A model generated the notes under the pieces. The model saw nothing but the letters and a program-made list of their open reading frames with translations, made no database searches and was not told where the DNA came from. Source: an uncultured Eubacteriales bacterium (GTDB taxonomy: Bacteria; Bacillota; Clostridia; Christensenellales; Aristaeellaceae). Taken from it: a DNA stretch of 63,959 nt. Shown in pieces: positions 27,442-35,581 of this stretch. Each line of letters opens with the position of its first letter. Positions within the stretch are counted from its first letter, which is position 1. The stretch covers positions 1 through 63,959 of the forward strand of contig CADAQF010000013.1 of NCBI GenBank assembly GCA_902790015.1, given 5' to 3'. The position numbers were made by a program, and so were the translations under genes.

Positions 27442-27586
27442 GGCGGAAGGCGCAGCGCCCGTGCTTTCGCAAAGCTTCCGCTGCCGGGCGCTGTCACGCC
27501 TGCGTATAAACCTGTGGCAGGCGCAAAGCAGGACGCCTGTGAAGCCAAGAAGCATCCGCTTGATTGATTGAAGGAGGAAAACATTC
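27442..27586 (+). promoter_or_regulatory. Structured 5' leader RNA with pseudoknot and alternative helices
   Basis: The ~145-base leader before the orphan gene starts at the first base of a helix. Helix 1: GCGGAAG 27443-27449 with CTTCCGC 27475-27481, enclosing a small hairpin GCTTT/AAAGC. Helix 2: CAGCGCCCG 27453-27461 with CGGGCGCTG 27485-27493, interleaved with helix 1, hence a pseudoknot (7 and 9 perfect pairs). Further on, CAGGCG at 27518-27523 can pair with CGCCTG at 27497-27502 or with CGCCTG at 27534-27539, a switch-like choice. The 3' end carries AAGGAGG before the ATG. I do not recognise a known riboswitch class. Regulatory function is inferred from structure only. Confidence 0.55.
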
Positions 27587-28210
27587 ATGAAAAAGAGAAT
27601 CTGCGCATTTATTATGACCCTCACGCTGGCGCTGTCCCTGGCGGCCGCGGTATCCGCCCAGACGGTTGAGCCTGTTATGCCCGATATCCTGCGCGACACA
27701 CTGGCGGGGAAGACCTTTATCGCCCGCATGGAAGGCTTTGCCAGCGACGAAGCCATGGAAAAGGCCACGCTCTATTTCCAGATCTGCGAACAGGAAACCT
27801 ACCCGGCCGGACAGGTGGAAAGCCTGGCGGCGGGAGACACCATCATGGTGGGCGGCGATGAGTTCGTCATCAAGAGCGTGGAAAAGGACGAAACCGGCTA
27901 TACGCTGACCGGCGAATGGTATACCGTCTACCTGTACCAGAACGACGCGGGCGCGTACTACGCCGTTTCCGATACCGAGCACCGTTTCTATAAAAACGTG
28001 TTCGGCATCGAAGTCAGGGCGACGGACAGCTTTGTGTTCCTGGATAAATCCGACCCGGAAACGCAGACTCCCAAGGAACTGACGCTTAATGACCTGCTGA
28101 CCCGCTACATCAACGAAGAGATCAATTCCAGCCCGGACAACACGGTGATCGCCTTTGACGAGAACGGTGTGCTGAGCACCATGACCTACAACTATTCTCC
28201 CTGGAACTGA
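27587..28210 (+). CDS. Secreted protein of unknown function
   Basis: 207 residues with a clear Sec signal peptide (1-24, AAAVSAQ). I recognise no family. The mature part is acidic, with a compact block GDTIMVGGDEFVIKSVEKDE followed by TLTGEWYTVYLYQ that looks like small beta-strand repeats, and it ends in NYSPWN. No cysteine outside residue 70 (QICEQ) and no membrane anchor, so it is probably released or held non-covalently. It is preceded by AAGGAGG and the folded leader at 27442-27586. It stands divergent to the wall-glycan locus, which suggests but does not prove a shared role. Confidence 0.75.
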   Translation: MKKRICAFIMTLTLALSLAAAVSAQTVEPVMPDILRDTLAGKTFIARMEGFASDEAMEKATLYFQICEQETYPAGQVESLAAGDTIMVGGDEFVIKSVEKDETGYTLTGEWYTVYLYQNDAGAYYAVSDTEHRFYKNVFGIEVRATDSFVFLDKSDPETQTPKELTLNDLLTRYINEEINSSPDNTVIAFDENGVLSTMTYNYSPWN

Positions 28211-28280
28211 CTTTGCTTCCCGGCAGCCGGAGCGAGCGCAATGCCCGCCCCGGTACATTATTATACAGGAGGTAAAAGTT

Positions 28281-28832
28281 ATGTCAGCGAGCATCTACGA
28301 CTACTGCGTGACGGCGCCCGACGGGAGCCTGCTGAGCCTGGCGGACGATAAGGGCAAGGTGATCCTCATCGTCAATACGGCGACGGGCTGCGGCTTTACG
28401 CCGCACTATGAGCCCTTGGAGGCCATGTACCGCAAATACCACGACAAGGGGCTGGAGATCATCGACATACCCTGCAACCAGTTCGGCGGGCAGGCCCCCG
28501 GAACGGACGAAGAGATCCACGCCTTCTGCACCCTGCACTACAACACGTCCTTCCCGCAGATGAAAAAGGCCGATGTCAACGGCGAAAACGAGCTGCCGCT
28601 GTACACGTTCCTCAAGGCGCGGCAGGGCTTTAAGGGACTGCCGGACGGACAGTATTCGGACCTTCTGGCCCAGATGTTTGCCAAGGCTGACCCGGAATGG
28701 GACAAAAAACCCGATATCAAGTGGAATTTCACCAAGTTCATTGTAGACCGCGCCGGAGAAGTCGTGGCGCGCTTTGAGCCCACTGCCGATATGGCGGAGG
28801 TGGAAAAGTGCGTGGCGGCGCTCATAGGCTGA
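28281..28832 (+). CDS. Glutathione peroxidase family thiol peroxidase
   Basis: 183 residues with all three GPx signatures: NTATGCGFTPHYEPLE (peroxidatic Cys near residue 37), the glutamine loop IPCNQFGGQAPGTDEEI (about 62-78), and WNFTKFIVDRAG (about 150), giving the Cys/Gln/Trp catalytic set. The active residue is cysteine, not selenocysteine. Bacterial cysteine GPx enzymes mostly use thioredoxin. It should remove peroxides in the cytosol, useful in an anaerobe exposed to oxygen. An AGGAGG-like site lies before the ATG, 70 bases after the secreted orphan. A hairpin at 28867-28898 ends the unit. Confidence 0.95.
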   Translation: MSASIYDYCVTAPDGSLLSLADDKGKVILIVNTATGCGFTPHYEPLEAMYRKYHDKGLEIIDIPCNQFGGQAPGTDEEIHAFCTLHYNTSFPQMKKADVNGENELPLYTFLKARQGFKGLPDGQYSDLLAQMFAKADPEWDKKPDIKWNFTKFIVDRAGEVVARFEPTADMAEVEKCVAALIG

Positions 28833-28866
28833 CAGCCCGCGGGATTTCTCGAAAACAGAACACGCA

Positions 28867-28898
28867 AAAGGACGCCGGATCAAGAAACGGCGTCCTTT
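28867..28898. terminator. Bidirectional hairpin between GPx and MATE genes
   Basis: An 11-bp stem, AAAGGACGCCG at 28867-28877 with CGGCGTCCTTT at 28888-28898, A-rich on one side and T-rich on the other, between convergent genes. Confidence 0.7.
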
Positions 28899-28959
28899 GT
28901 CGTATGATCATCCTGAAAAGGCACGGTCATCGTCAGACGCGGGGAAACTCTGCCCCGGC

Positions 28960-30351
28960 TCACAGCCCGATGCTCTTCTTCCACTTTCCGCGCCGGTAGG
29001 CGACAACGGTGATGACCATGGCGGTAAGCCAGGAGACGAGCAGGGAAGAGAAAATGGCGTCGGGGCTGCCGGTGGGCCATTCCGCGGAGCGGGTCAGGAA
29101 GGCCAGCAGGTAGGCCAGGGGCATGCGCAGGATGACGGTGGCGAAGATGGAGATCCACATGGGCGTCATCGTGTCGCCCGCGCCGCGCATCACGCCCTGC
29201 AGCACCTGGCTTACGGAGAATGCGATATAGCCCAGCGCCAGCCACCTGAGACCCCGGGTGCCCAGGGCGATGACGGCCTCCGTCCGGGTGAAAAGGCTGA
29301 TAAGGCCGCTGCCGAAAAGCAGTATGGCCAGCACCAGCACCGTAGCGGCGGACAGGGCGAGCTTCAGCATATCCCTGGTGCCGGGGGAAAGCCGGTCGAG
29401 CCTGCCGGCCCCGACGTTCTGGCCCACATAGGTGGTGGCGGCCGTGCCGAAGGTGAAGTTGGGCATCATGGCAAAGCCGTCCACCCGCATCACGGCCACG
29501 TTGGCGGCAATCATCAGCGTGCCCATGGAATTGACCAGGTTCTGCACCAGTATGGCCGACATGGAGAAGATGGCGGAGGTGACGCCGGCGGGCAGCCCCA
29601 GGGAGGCCACCTTGCGGATCATCTGCGGGTTGGGACGAAGGCTTTCGCGGTTCACGTCCACCGTGTCCTTCATGCGGAAGAGCCGCACGGCGCACAGCGT
29701 TCCCGAAACCGCCTGAGCGATGATGGTGGCCCAGGCCACGCCGGCGATCCCCATGCCCAGATTGCGCACGAAAAACAGGTCCAGCACCACGTTGAGCAGG
29801 CTGGCGATGACCAAATAGACCAGCGGATACACGCTGTCGCCCATGCCGCGCAGGACGCCGGACAGGATGTTGTACGCAGCGGCGCCCAGCATCCCGGCGA
29901 AGATGATCCGAAGGTAGGTCTCCGCTCCCAGATACACGTCCTGCGGAGGGGCGGTGAGCCCCACCAGCCAGCCGGCGGCGAAGAAGCCCACCACGGACAT
30001 GACGACGCCGGTGCCCACGGTCAAAAGCAGGGCGGAGCCCACCAGGGAGCTCAGCATTTTTCTGTCCTTCGCGCCGAAATACTGCGCCGACAGAATGCTG
30101 GCGCCGGTGGCGATGCCCATGAACAGCACGATCATAAGGTTCAGGATGGGCCCGGAGGTGCCTACCGCCGCCAGGGCCGTGTCGCCTATGTAGGTGCCCA
30201 CGATCATGGAGTCCACGGTGTTATAAAGTTGCTGGGCGAAGTTGCCTATCAGCAGCGGCAGGGAAAACCGCAAAAGCACGTTGAGCGGCTTGCCCGCGGT
30301 CATGTCCTGGGCGCCGAAGAGCGCTTTCAGTTTATCCATTGCGTTGGCCAT
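28960..30351 (-). CDS. MATE family efflux transporter
   Basis: 463 residues, twelve helices, NorM/DinF-like. The first lobe has LPLLIGNFAQQLYNTVDSMIV, and the second shows MATE-type repeats around residue 250 with FGTAATTYVGQNVGAGR. The C-terminal residues are basic (RGKWKKSIGL). This is the third MATE in the window, on the opposite strand to the others. It follows the alpha-hydroxyacid enzyme across a terminator and so is probably independent. Substrate unknown. Confidence 0.93.
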   Translation of the reverse strand: MANAMDKLKALFGAQDMTAGKPLNVLLRFSLPLLIGNFAQQLYNTVDSMIVGTYIGDTALAAVGTSGPILNLMIVLFMGIATGASILSAQYFGAKDRKMLSSLVGSALLLTVGTGVVMSVVGFFAAGWLVGLTAPPQDVYLGAETYLRIIFAGMLGAAAYNILSGVLRGMGDSVYPLVYLVIASLLNVVLDLFFVRNLGMGIAGVAWATIIAQAVSGTLCAVRLFRMKDTVDVNRESLRPNPQMIRKVASLGLPAGVTSAIFSMSAILVQNLVNSMGTLMIAANVAVMRVDGFAMMPNFTFGTAATTYVGQNVGAGRLDRLSPGTRDMLKLALSAATVLVLAILLFGSGLISLFTRTEAVIALGTRGLRWLALGYIAFSVSQVLQGVMRGAGDTMTPMWISIFATVILRMPLAYLLAFLTRSAEWPTGSPDAIFSSLLVSWLTAMVITVVAYRRGKWKKSIGL

Positions 30352-30403
30352 ATTCAGATATTTGGGGCAAAGCCCGCCTCCTCAAATTGATTTTTATCCG
30401 GTG

Positions 30404-30427
30404 AAAAAGGGACCCGCCGGGTCCTTT
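30404..30427 (-). terminator. Terminator of the alpha-hydroxyacid enzyme gene
   Basis: A stem of GGACCC with GGGTCC plus flanking A-T pairs (30407-30415 with 30419-30427), followed on the minus strand by CTTTTTC. Confidence 0.75.
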
Positions 30428-30444
30428 GATAAAGGGCGCCGGCG

Positions 30445-31329
30445 TTACCGGGTGAAATGGAGCACGGATGCGTCCAGGTGACGCAGGTCCCTGCAGCCGG
30501 TGAACGCCATGTATTTGCGCAGCTCGTCGTTGGCCTGATGGAACCAGTCCGCCATGCCGTCCGCGCCGTTTTGCCGGATGGCCGTCATCAGCGGCCTGCC
30601 CACGCAGACGCCGCCGGCGCCCAGGGCGAGGGCTTTGAACGCGTCCGCCCCGCCTGAAATGCAGCCGTCCACGAAGAGGGGAAGGGCGTTTTTTTCGTCC
30701 GCGTCCAGTTCGTGCAAAAACTTAAGCGGAGGCAGGGCGTATCCGATCCGGTTATTGTGGTGAGAGATCACGGCTCCGGCCGCTCCGGCCTGGAGGCATT
30801 TCTGAAGGTCTGTTCTGCTCAGCACGCCCTTGACGATCAGCGGCAGGCGGGTGGCGGCGCAGAATGCTTTAAGCTCTTCCTGCGTCAGGGGCTTCATGGG
30901 GATGCCGTTCACGGTGTCAAACCGGCCGGCGCTGTCAAAGGAATGGTCTATGTCGATGCCGACGGCCCAGAAGCCCAGCCTTTCGGCCAGCTGCATGCGA
31001 TGAAGGATCTGATCCCGGTCCAGATAAGGCTTGATGATCTCCACCATCGGCGCGCCCTGGTCGGCGCACATGGAAGCCTCGTCGTCCGTGGTCATTCCCA
31101 GCCATAACAGGACGCCCGCTTTGGCGGCGCCCTGTGCGTAGTGCCGCATGGCGCCGGGATACATGAAATGATCCAAATGGCTCAGCGCCGCTGTCATGAG
31201 GGGGGAAGGGAGGACATGACCGAAAAACGGGCAGGAAAGGTCCGGCGCATCGCTGTCCAGGTAGCGCGTTTCGATGAGGATACTGTCCAGATAGTCGCGG
31301 GTGATCCGGTTGCTGTCAGAGGCTTCCAT
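30445..31329 (-). CDS. Short FMN-dependent alpha-hydroxyacid oxidase/dehydrogenase family protein
   Basis: 294 residues of the FMN-binding TIM-barrel family that includes lactate oxidase and LldD. Recognisable parts are PSPLMTAALSHL (FMN phosphate loop region), LPLIVKGVLSRTDLQK (active-site lysine near residue 170), VISHHNNRIG (where oxidases have S-N-H-G-G-R with the catalytic histidine) and VDGCISGGADAFKALALGAGGVCVGRP, the C-terminal phosphate-binding loop. The usual length is about 350, so the N-terminal segment and loop 4 are reduced. Probable 2-hydroxyacid oxidation, perhaps related to the lactate enzymes at 8993-12369, but the substrate is uncertain. Confidence 0.85.
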   Translation of the reverse strand: MEASDSNRITRDYLDSILIETRYLDSDAPDLSCPFFGHVLPSPLMTAALSHLDHFMYPGAMRHYAQGAAKAGVLLWLGMTTDDEASMCADQGAPMVEIIKPYLDRDQILHRMQLAERLGFWAVGIDIDHSFDSAGRFDTVNGIPMKPLTQEELKAFCAATRLPLIVKGVLSRTDLQKCLQAGAAGAVISHHNNRIGYALPPLKFLHELDADEKNALPLFVDGCISGGADAFKALALGAGGVCVGRPLMTAIRQNGADGMADWFHQANDELRKYMAFTGCRDLRHLDASVLHFTR

Positions 31330-31417
31330 GGCTGATATCTTCCTTTCGTTTGCGCTGCTTCATGAAAATGACAGGGGAATTCACAGGGCTCAGGGTTCTG
31401 ATTTTGTGATCAGGGCA

Positions 31418-31446
31418 TTGACAGGGCTTCAAAAACCTGTTATGAT
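31418..31446 (+). promoter_or_regulatory. Strong plus-strand promoter with no coding gene behind it
   Basis: Perfect TTGACA (31418-31423), 17-bp spacer, TATGAT (31441-31446). One of the best promoter matches in the window. It is read away from the minus-strand gene ending its 5' side at 31329 and towards the terminator at 31548-31578. Confidence 0.75.
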
Positions 31447-31452
31447 ACATAT

Positions 31453-31578
31453 GGTTAAAGCACCTTAACCACCATGTTTCCTCTTTCCGTGCTCCGTCTC
31501 CATCCTGAAGGAAATTCTCCTGGTTCACATGCCTCTTTTGAAAAACGCACTCCGCGGGGGCTCGCGGGGTGTTTTTTT
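31453..31578 (+). ncRNA. Candidate small RNA, about 125 nt
   Basis: The stretch between the promoter at 31418-31446 and the terminator at 31548-31578 has no ribosome-binding site and no frame closed before the terminator. It opens with a hairpin (GGTTAA 31453-31458 region with TTAACC 31464-31469) and ends with the GC-rich terminator followed by seven T. I compared it with the small SRP RNA: the invariant AGCAGC side of the loop is missing, so it is not that. No known family is recognised. Its 3' end is antisense only to the untranslated region of the convergent DUF4317 gene. Confidence 0.45.
31548..31578. terminator. Bidirectional terminator
   Basis: A 9-bp stem with one G-T pair, CACTCCGCG at 31548-31556 with CGCGGGGTG at 31563-31571, is followed by seven T on the plus strand and by CGTTTTT on the minus strand. 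It ends the minus-strand DUF4317 gene and would also end the plus-strand candidate RNA. Confidence 0.85.
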
Positions 31579-31636
31579 ATGCCGCCGGCCGGACATAAGG
31601 ATCAGGAAAACGCCTTTATTCCGGCGACGGCCTTTT

Positions 31637-32779
31637 TCATTCCTCCGTCATGTCCGAAAGGGTGACACTGACGCCGTTGAGCTCGACCTCCTCTTCGGCC
31701 CGGATGAGGATATACTTTTTCCCGTCGATCACCCGGGTCTCCACCAGGTCGCTGAACTCGGGATTGACGTGAATGACGACGTTGGGGGTCTTGACCTCCA
31801 CCTGACGGGTGTTTACGATGTTGGCGGCGGTCAGGTGGGTGCCGCGGCCGAACTCGGCGTCAAAACGGTCTTCAAAGCTTTCGAGCTTTTCCAGCGGAAG
31901 CCCGCAGTCCGCCAGGATGGATTTCATACGCGGGGCGGTGATGACGGGCGCCTCCGCCTTTTTTTCCTGCTTCTGGGTTTCCACGGTCTCGATCATCCGG
32001 TCGTTCACGGCCTGCATGGTGCTGAAGGTGAGAACCTCCCGCAGGGAGTCCTCCAGCACATTCAGGAAGGTGGCCTTCTGCACGGGCGCCGCCATGGGAA
32101 GCTCTGTGTGGAACACCGCGTCCACAAAATCCTCGTGCTGTTCGTTGGGGTTTTTGACGTAATACAGGGCGTTGTAGATATTGGAGCTGCGGTCGTCAAA
32201 GGCGGGGAAGAGGAAGCCCAGCTCCGGAGCGGCCAGGGTCTGATCCGGCCCAAGGTCCCGGAAATCCATTTCGGAGGGACTGTAGGAAAGGCCTGTTTTG
32301 TTTTCCCGGACAGGGCATACGCAGCAGATAAAATACTGAAAAACGTTTTCCTGGTCTTCGCTCCTTTCGCCGTCCGCCGCGCGGCGGGGAACGTCGTAGG
32401 TATCGCTCATCAGCAGGATCACGTAGTTGGTTTCAGAGCGGTAGCTGTCGATGATCTTCTGATACAGAGCGCTTACACAGGTGTCGTCGTCCGCCCGGGT
32501 ATCCCTGAGCTCCATCAGCAGCGTGTGCTCTTCTCCGTTCATCATCTGATCCGCGCTGAAGACGACCTCTATCCCGTTTTTGCCCGGGGCGCCGCTCAGT
32601 ACCTTCCTAAACAGCGCCAGGTACGCGTCGCACTCGTGCTCGGCCATGGAGGCCAGGGAACGGCGGAAGACGGAAATAACCTCCCCTTTGGAGGAAGCGT
32701 AGCACCCGCGGACGCAGGGGATATTGCCCTTTTCCCGGTTCAGCCTTCGTTTGATCTCAGCGGTTTCTTTTTGATTCAT
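31637..32779 (-). CDS. DUF4317 family protein
   Basis: 380 residues; begins MNQKETAEIKRRLNREKGNI, the usual start of the family, which occurs mainly in Clostridia and has no known function. No signal peptide or membrane segment, so it is cytosolic. The final ~60 residues (VKTPNVVIHVNPEFSDLVETR) form a compact beta-rich tail. The ATG at 32779 is preferred over one at 32848 since AGGAGA stands 12 bases before it and the family begins there. Stand-alone unit closed by the terminator at 31548-31578. Confidence 0.9.
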   Translation of the reverse strand: MNQKETAEIKRRLNREKGNIPCVRGCYASSKGEVISVFRRSLASMAEHECDAYLALFRKVLSGAPGKNGIEVVFSADQMMNGEEHTLLMELRDTRADDDTCVSALYQKIIDSYRSETNYVILLMSDTYDVPRRAADGERSEDQENVFQYFICCVCPVRENKTGLSYSPSEMDFRDLGPDQTLAAPELGFLFPAFDDRSSNIYNALYYVKNPNEQHEDFVDAVFHTELPMAAPVQKATFLNVLEDSLREVLTFSTMQAVNDRMIETVETQKQEKKAEAPVITAPRMKSILADCGLPLEKLESFEDRFDAEFGRGTHLTAANIVNTRQVEVKTPNVVIHVNPEFSDLVETRVIDGKKYILIRAEEEVELNGVSVTLSDMTEE

Positions 32780-32881
32780 TTCGTTGACTTCTCCTTTGCC
32801 TGTGTTGGGACGGCCCCCATTATAACACGGGCAAACAGTTTTTTCCACCCAAAATCACCCGAAATAGGCGCTGAGGCCGTA

Positions 32882-32910
32882 TTGCTTTCATATGCCTGAT
32901 TTGGTATAAT
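32882..32910 (+). promoter_or_regulatory. Extended -10 promoter of the polysaccharide operon
   Basis: TTGCTT (32882-32887), 17-bp spacer ending in TGG, perfect TATAAT (32905-32910). The TG just before the -10 makes an extended -10. Start near 32917. Confidence 0.8.
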
Positions 32911-32916
32911 AACAGG

Positions 32917-33017
32917 ACAGCAGGCGCTCAGACGGCCTGCTGGCGCACACCTGTCCGGTTCAGCAGGCGGTTATTTTATGAGCCGGCTGATACCTGACCC
33001 TGAAGAAAGGAAAAGCC
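32917..33017 (+). promoter_or_regulatory. Leader with mutually exclusive helices (possible attenuator)
   Basis: The same 8-mer, CAGCAGGC, occurs at 32918-32925 and 32961-32968. Between them is its exact complement, GCCTGCTG at 32935-32942, so the middle strand can pair with only one copy at a time. If it pairs with the second copy, the hairpin is followed by GGTTATTTTA, a weak terminator-like tract. GGACAG/CTGTCC (32915-32920, 32951-32956) adds a further competing helix. Read-through control of the polysaccharide genes is an inference. Confidence 0.45.
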
Positions 33018-34460
33018 ATGTACCGGAAAACGCCGAAGGGCTGGGCCAAGCACTGGGACTTTATCCTGCTGGACGAGGCGGTGCTGCTGATCTCGTTCCT
33101 GCTGTCCTATTTTATCCGTCAGGGGTTCAACAATCCGTTCTTAAGCTCCTACTACCGCATGCTGTTTTTCCTGATGTTCCTGGTGGAGCTGGCGGTTGCT
33201 TCCGTGTTCAACACCTTTTCGGGCGTGCTCAAGCGCACCAAGTACCGCGTGCTGATCGATACGATCAAGCACGTTTCTCTGGTGCTGGTGTTCAATTCCC
33301 TGTTCACCTTCGTCACGCAGACCGGCGCCAGATACAGCCGCGCCGTGCTGCTTTTGACCGCGGCGTTCCACCTGGTGCTGGGCTACGGGGTGAAGCTGTG
33401 GTACCGCCATTTCCGCCTGCAGCACCATTCCCGCCGCAGCATGTTCGTGGTGACCACGCTGGACAGGGCTGAGAGCACGATAGAAAATATCCGCAGGGAC
33501 ATTACAAGCACCATCCACATAGCAGGCATGGCTGTGGTGGATCAGGACATGGTGGGCAAGTTTATTTCGGAAGTGCCCGTCTGCGCCAACGTGGAAACGG
33601 TGGCCAACTATCTGGCCCGGGAATGGGTGGACGAGATCTATTTCAACATCCCGCGGGACAGCGAGTATTATGACACGCTCTTTTCCTCCTTCATGGCCAT
33701 GGGCATCACCGTGCACGTGGACATAGGGAGGCTCCCTATGTATTACGAACAGAAGCAGGAGGTCGAGCGCATAGGCAAGTCCGTCGTGATGACCACGGCG
33801 ATCAATTCCATCTCCGGCATGAACCTGATCCTTAAAAGGGTCACGGATATACTGGGCGGTCTGATCGGCAGCCTGATGGCGCTTTTGATCATGGCCGCCG
33901 TGGCCATCCCGCTCAAAAAAGCCTCCCCGGGGCCGCTGCTTTACACCTCGGAGCGCATCGGCCTGAACGGCAAGCGCTTCCGCATGTACAAGATCCGTTC
34001 CATGTACCTGGACGCGGACGAGCGCAAGGCCTCCCTGATGAAGGAAAACCGCAACAAGGACGGCATGATGTTCAAGCTGGACTGGGATCCCCGCATCATC
34101 GGCAACGAGACCCTGCCGGACGGTTCCAAGAAGACCGGCATAGGCGAGTTCATCCGAAAAACCTCTTTGGATGAGTTCCCGCAGTTTTTCAACGTCCTCA
34201 AGGGGGATATGAGCCTGGTGGGCACCCGTCCGCCCACGCCGGACGAATGGGAAAAATACGAGGCCCATCACCGGGCGCGCATGGCCACCAAGCCCGGCAT
34301 CACCGGCATGTGGCAGGCCAGCGGGCGCTCGGAGATCACCGATTTTGAAGAAGTCGTCCGCCTGGATACCCAGTATATCACCAACTGGAGCCTGGGCCTG
34401 GATGTCAAGCTGCTGTTCAAGACCCTTTTGATCGTCGTGACGGGCAAGGGCGCCATGTGA
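33018..34460 (+). CDS. Exopolysaccharide polyprenyl-phosphate sugar-1-phosphate transferase (WcaJ/PssY type)
   Basis: 480 residues. Four or five N-terminal membrane helices and a Rossmann-like CoA-binding-type region (about 120-240) precede the bacterial sugar transferase domain (about 270-480). That catalytic part has the helix anchor after KRVTDILGGLIGS, LYTSERIGLNGKRFRMYKIRSM, and the DEFPQFFNVLKGDMSLVGTRPP block with the catalytic Asp-Glu. The enzyme starts repeat-unit assembly by moving hexose-1-phosphate to undecaprenyl phosphate at the inner face of the membrane. The rml genes follow, so the surface polysaccharide probably contains rhamnose. Confidence 0.94.
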   Translation: MYRKTPKGWAKHWDFILLDEAVLLISFLLSYFIRQGFNNPFLSSYYRMLFFLMFLVELAVASVFNTFSGVLKRTKYRVLIDTIKHVSLVLVFNSLFTFVTQTGARYSRAVLLLTAAFHLVLGYGVKLWYRHFRLQHHSRRSMFVVTTLDRAESTIENIRRDITSTIHIAGMAVVDQDMVGKFISEVPVCANVETVANYLAREWVDEIYFNIPRDSEYYDTLFSSFMAMGITVHVDIGRLPMYYEQKQEVERIGKSVVMTTAINSISGMNLILKRVTDILGGLIGSLMALLIMAAVAIPLKKASPGPLLYTSERIGLNGKRFRMYKIRSMYLDADERKASLMKENRNKDGMMFKLDWDPRIIGNETLPDGSKKTGIGEFIRKTSLDEFPQFFNVLKGDMSLVGTRPPTPDEWEKYEAHHRARMATKPGITGMWQASGRSEITDFEEVVRLDTQYITNWSLGLDVKLLFKTLLIVVTGKGAM

Positions 34461-34531
34461 CGGCGGCCTTCCCGGAACGATCCTTAAACAGCTTCTGACA
34501 GCGTTCGCGCCGCCTTGAAAGGATAAACAGA

Positions 34532-35581
34532 ATGAAGTGGCTGGTTACGGGAGGAGCCGGGTTCATAGGCTCCAATTTCCTTTATTATCTGCGCGGTCAA
34601 TATCCGACCGATCAGCTCGTCTGTGTGGATAAGCTCACCTACGCCGGGAACCTGTCCACGCTGAAGGGCCTGATGAGCGCTGAAAGCCCGCTCAGTGCGC
34701 CGGGCTTTCATTTTTATCAGGAGAACATCTGCGACAGGGACAGGATGTTCGCCGTATTTGAAACAGAAAAGCCGGACGTCGTCGTCCACTTCGCGGCGGA
34801 AAGCCATGTGGACCGTTCCATCGACGCGCCGGACGTGTTTCTGAAAACCAACGTGCTGGGCACGGGTGTGCTGCTGGACGCCTGCCGTGCCTTTGGCGGT
34901 ATCCGCTTTCACCAGGTCTCCACCGACGAGGTCTACGGGGACCTGCCCCTGGACAGGCCGGATCTCTTTTTTACAGAGACCACCCCGCTTCATACCAGCA
35001 GCCCCTATTCCGCCTCCAAGGCCGGGGCGGACCTGCTGGTGCAGGCCTACGGGCGCACCTACGGCCTGCCGGTGACCATATCCCGCTGCTCCAACAACTA
35101 CGGCCCTTACCAGTTCCCCGAAAAGCTGATACCGCTGATGATCATAAACGCGCTGAACGACCGCCCGCTGCCCGTTTACGGCGACGGGCTGAACGTGCGG
35201 GACTGGCTGTACGTTTGGGATCACTGCCGCGCGATCGACCTGATCGTAAAACATGGCACAACAGGGGAAACATACAACGTAGGCGGCCACAACGAGATGC
35301 GCAACATCGACATCGTGCGCCTGATCTGCCGGGAACTGGGCAAGCCGGAAAGCCTGATCAGCCACGTGACCGACCGCAAGGGACACGACCGCCGCTACGC
35401 CATCGACCCGGCCAAGATCGGCCGGGAGCTGGGCTGGCAGCCTGAGACTGCCTTCCGGGACGGCATCGCGCGGACGATCCGGTGGTATCTTGATCATCAG
35501 GACTGGTGGCAGGACATCATTTCCGGCGAATACCGGACGTATTACGCAAAAATGTACGGGCAGAGGGAGGAGATCAGGTGA
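34532..35581 (+). CDS. rmlB: dTDP-glucose 4,6-dehydratase
   Basis: 349 residues of the extended SDR family. NAD-binding [10 protein letters not shown] (about 7-16), the catalytic Thr-Asp-Glu in [12 protein letters not shown] (near residue 130), and YSASKAGAD with the active Tyr-Lys (about 160). It turns dTDP-glucose into dTDP-4-keto-6-deoxyglucose, the second step of dTDP-rhamnose synthesis. The stop overlaps the next start (GTGA at 35578-35581). The operon order here is rmlB-A-D-C. Confidence 0.97.
   Translation: MKWLVTGGAGFIGSNFLYYLRGQYPTDQLVCVDKLTYAGNLSTLKGLMSAESPLSAPGFHFYQENICDRDRMFAVFETEKPDVVVHFAAESHVDRSIDAPDVFLKTNVLGTGVLLDACRAFGGIRFHQVSTDEVYGDLPLDRPDLFFTETTPLHTSSPYSASKAGADLLVQAYGRTYGLPVTISRCSNNYGPYQFPEKLIPLMIINALNDRPLPVYGDGLNVRDWLYVWDHCRAIDLIVKHGTTGETYNVGGHNEMRNIDIVRLICRELGKPESLISHVTDRKGHDRRYAIDPAKIGRELGWQPETAFRDGIARTIRWYLDHQDWWQDIISGEYRTYYAKMYGQREEIR

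Noticed and set aside
31316..31528. 70-codon minus-strand frame
   Set aside because: It overlaps the start of the hydroxyacid enzyme gene and the strong promoter at 31418; no homology and no ribosome-binding site.
31453..31578. Small SRP RNA as identity of the candidate RNA
   Set aside because: There is a TCC-TGAA-GGA loop, but the conserved AGCAGC strand and GGAA tetraloop are absent.
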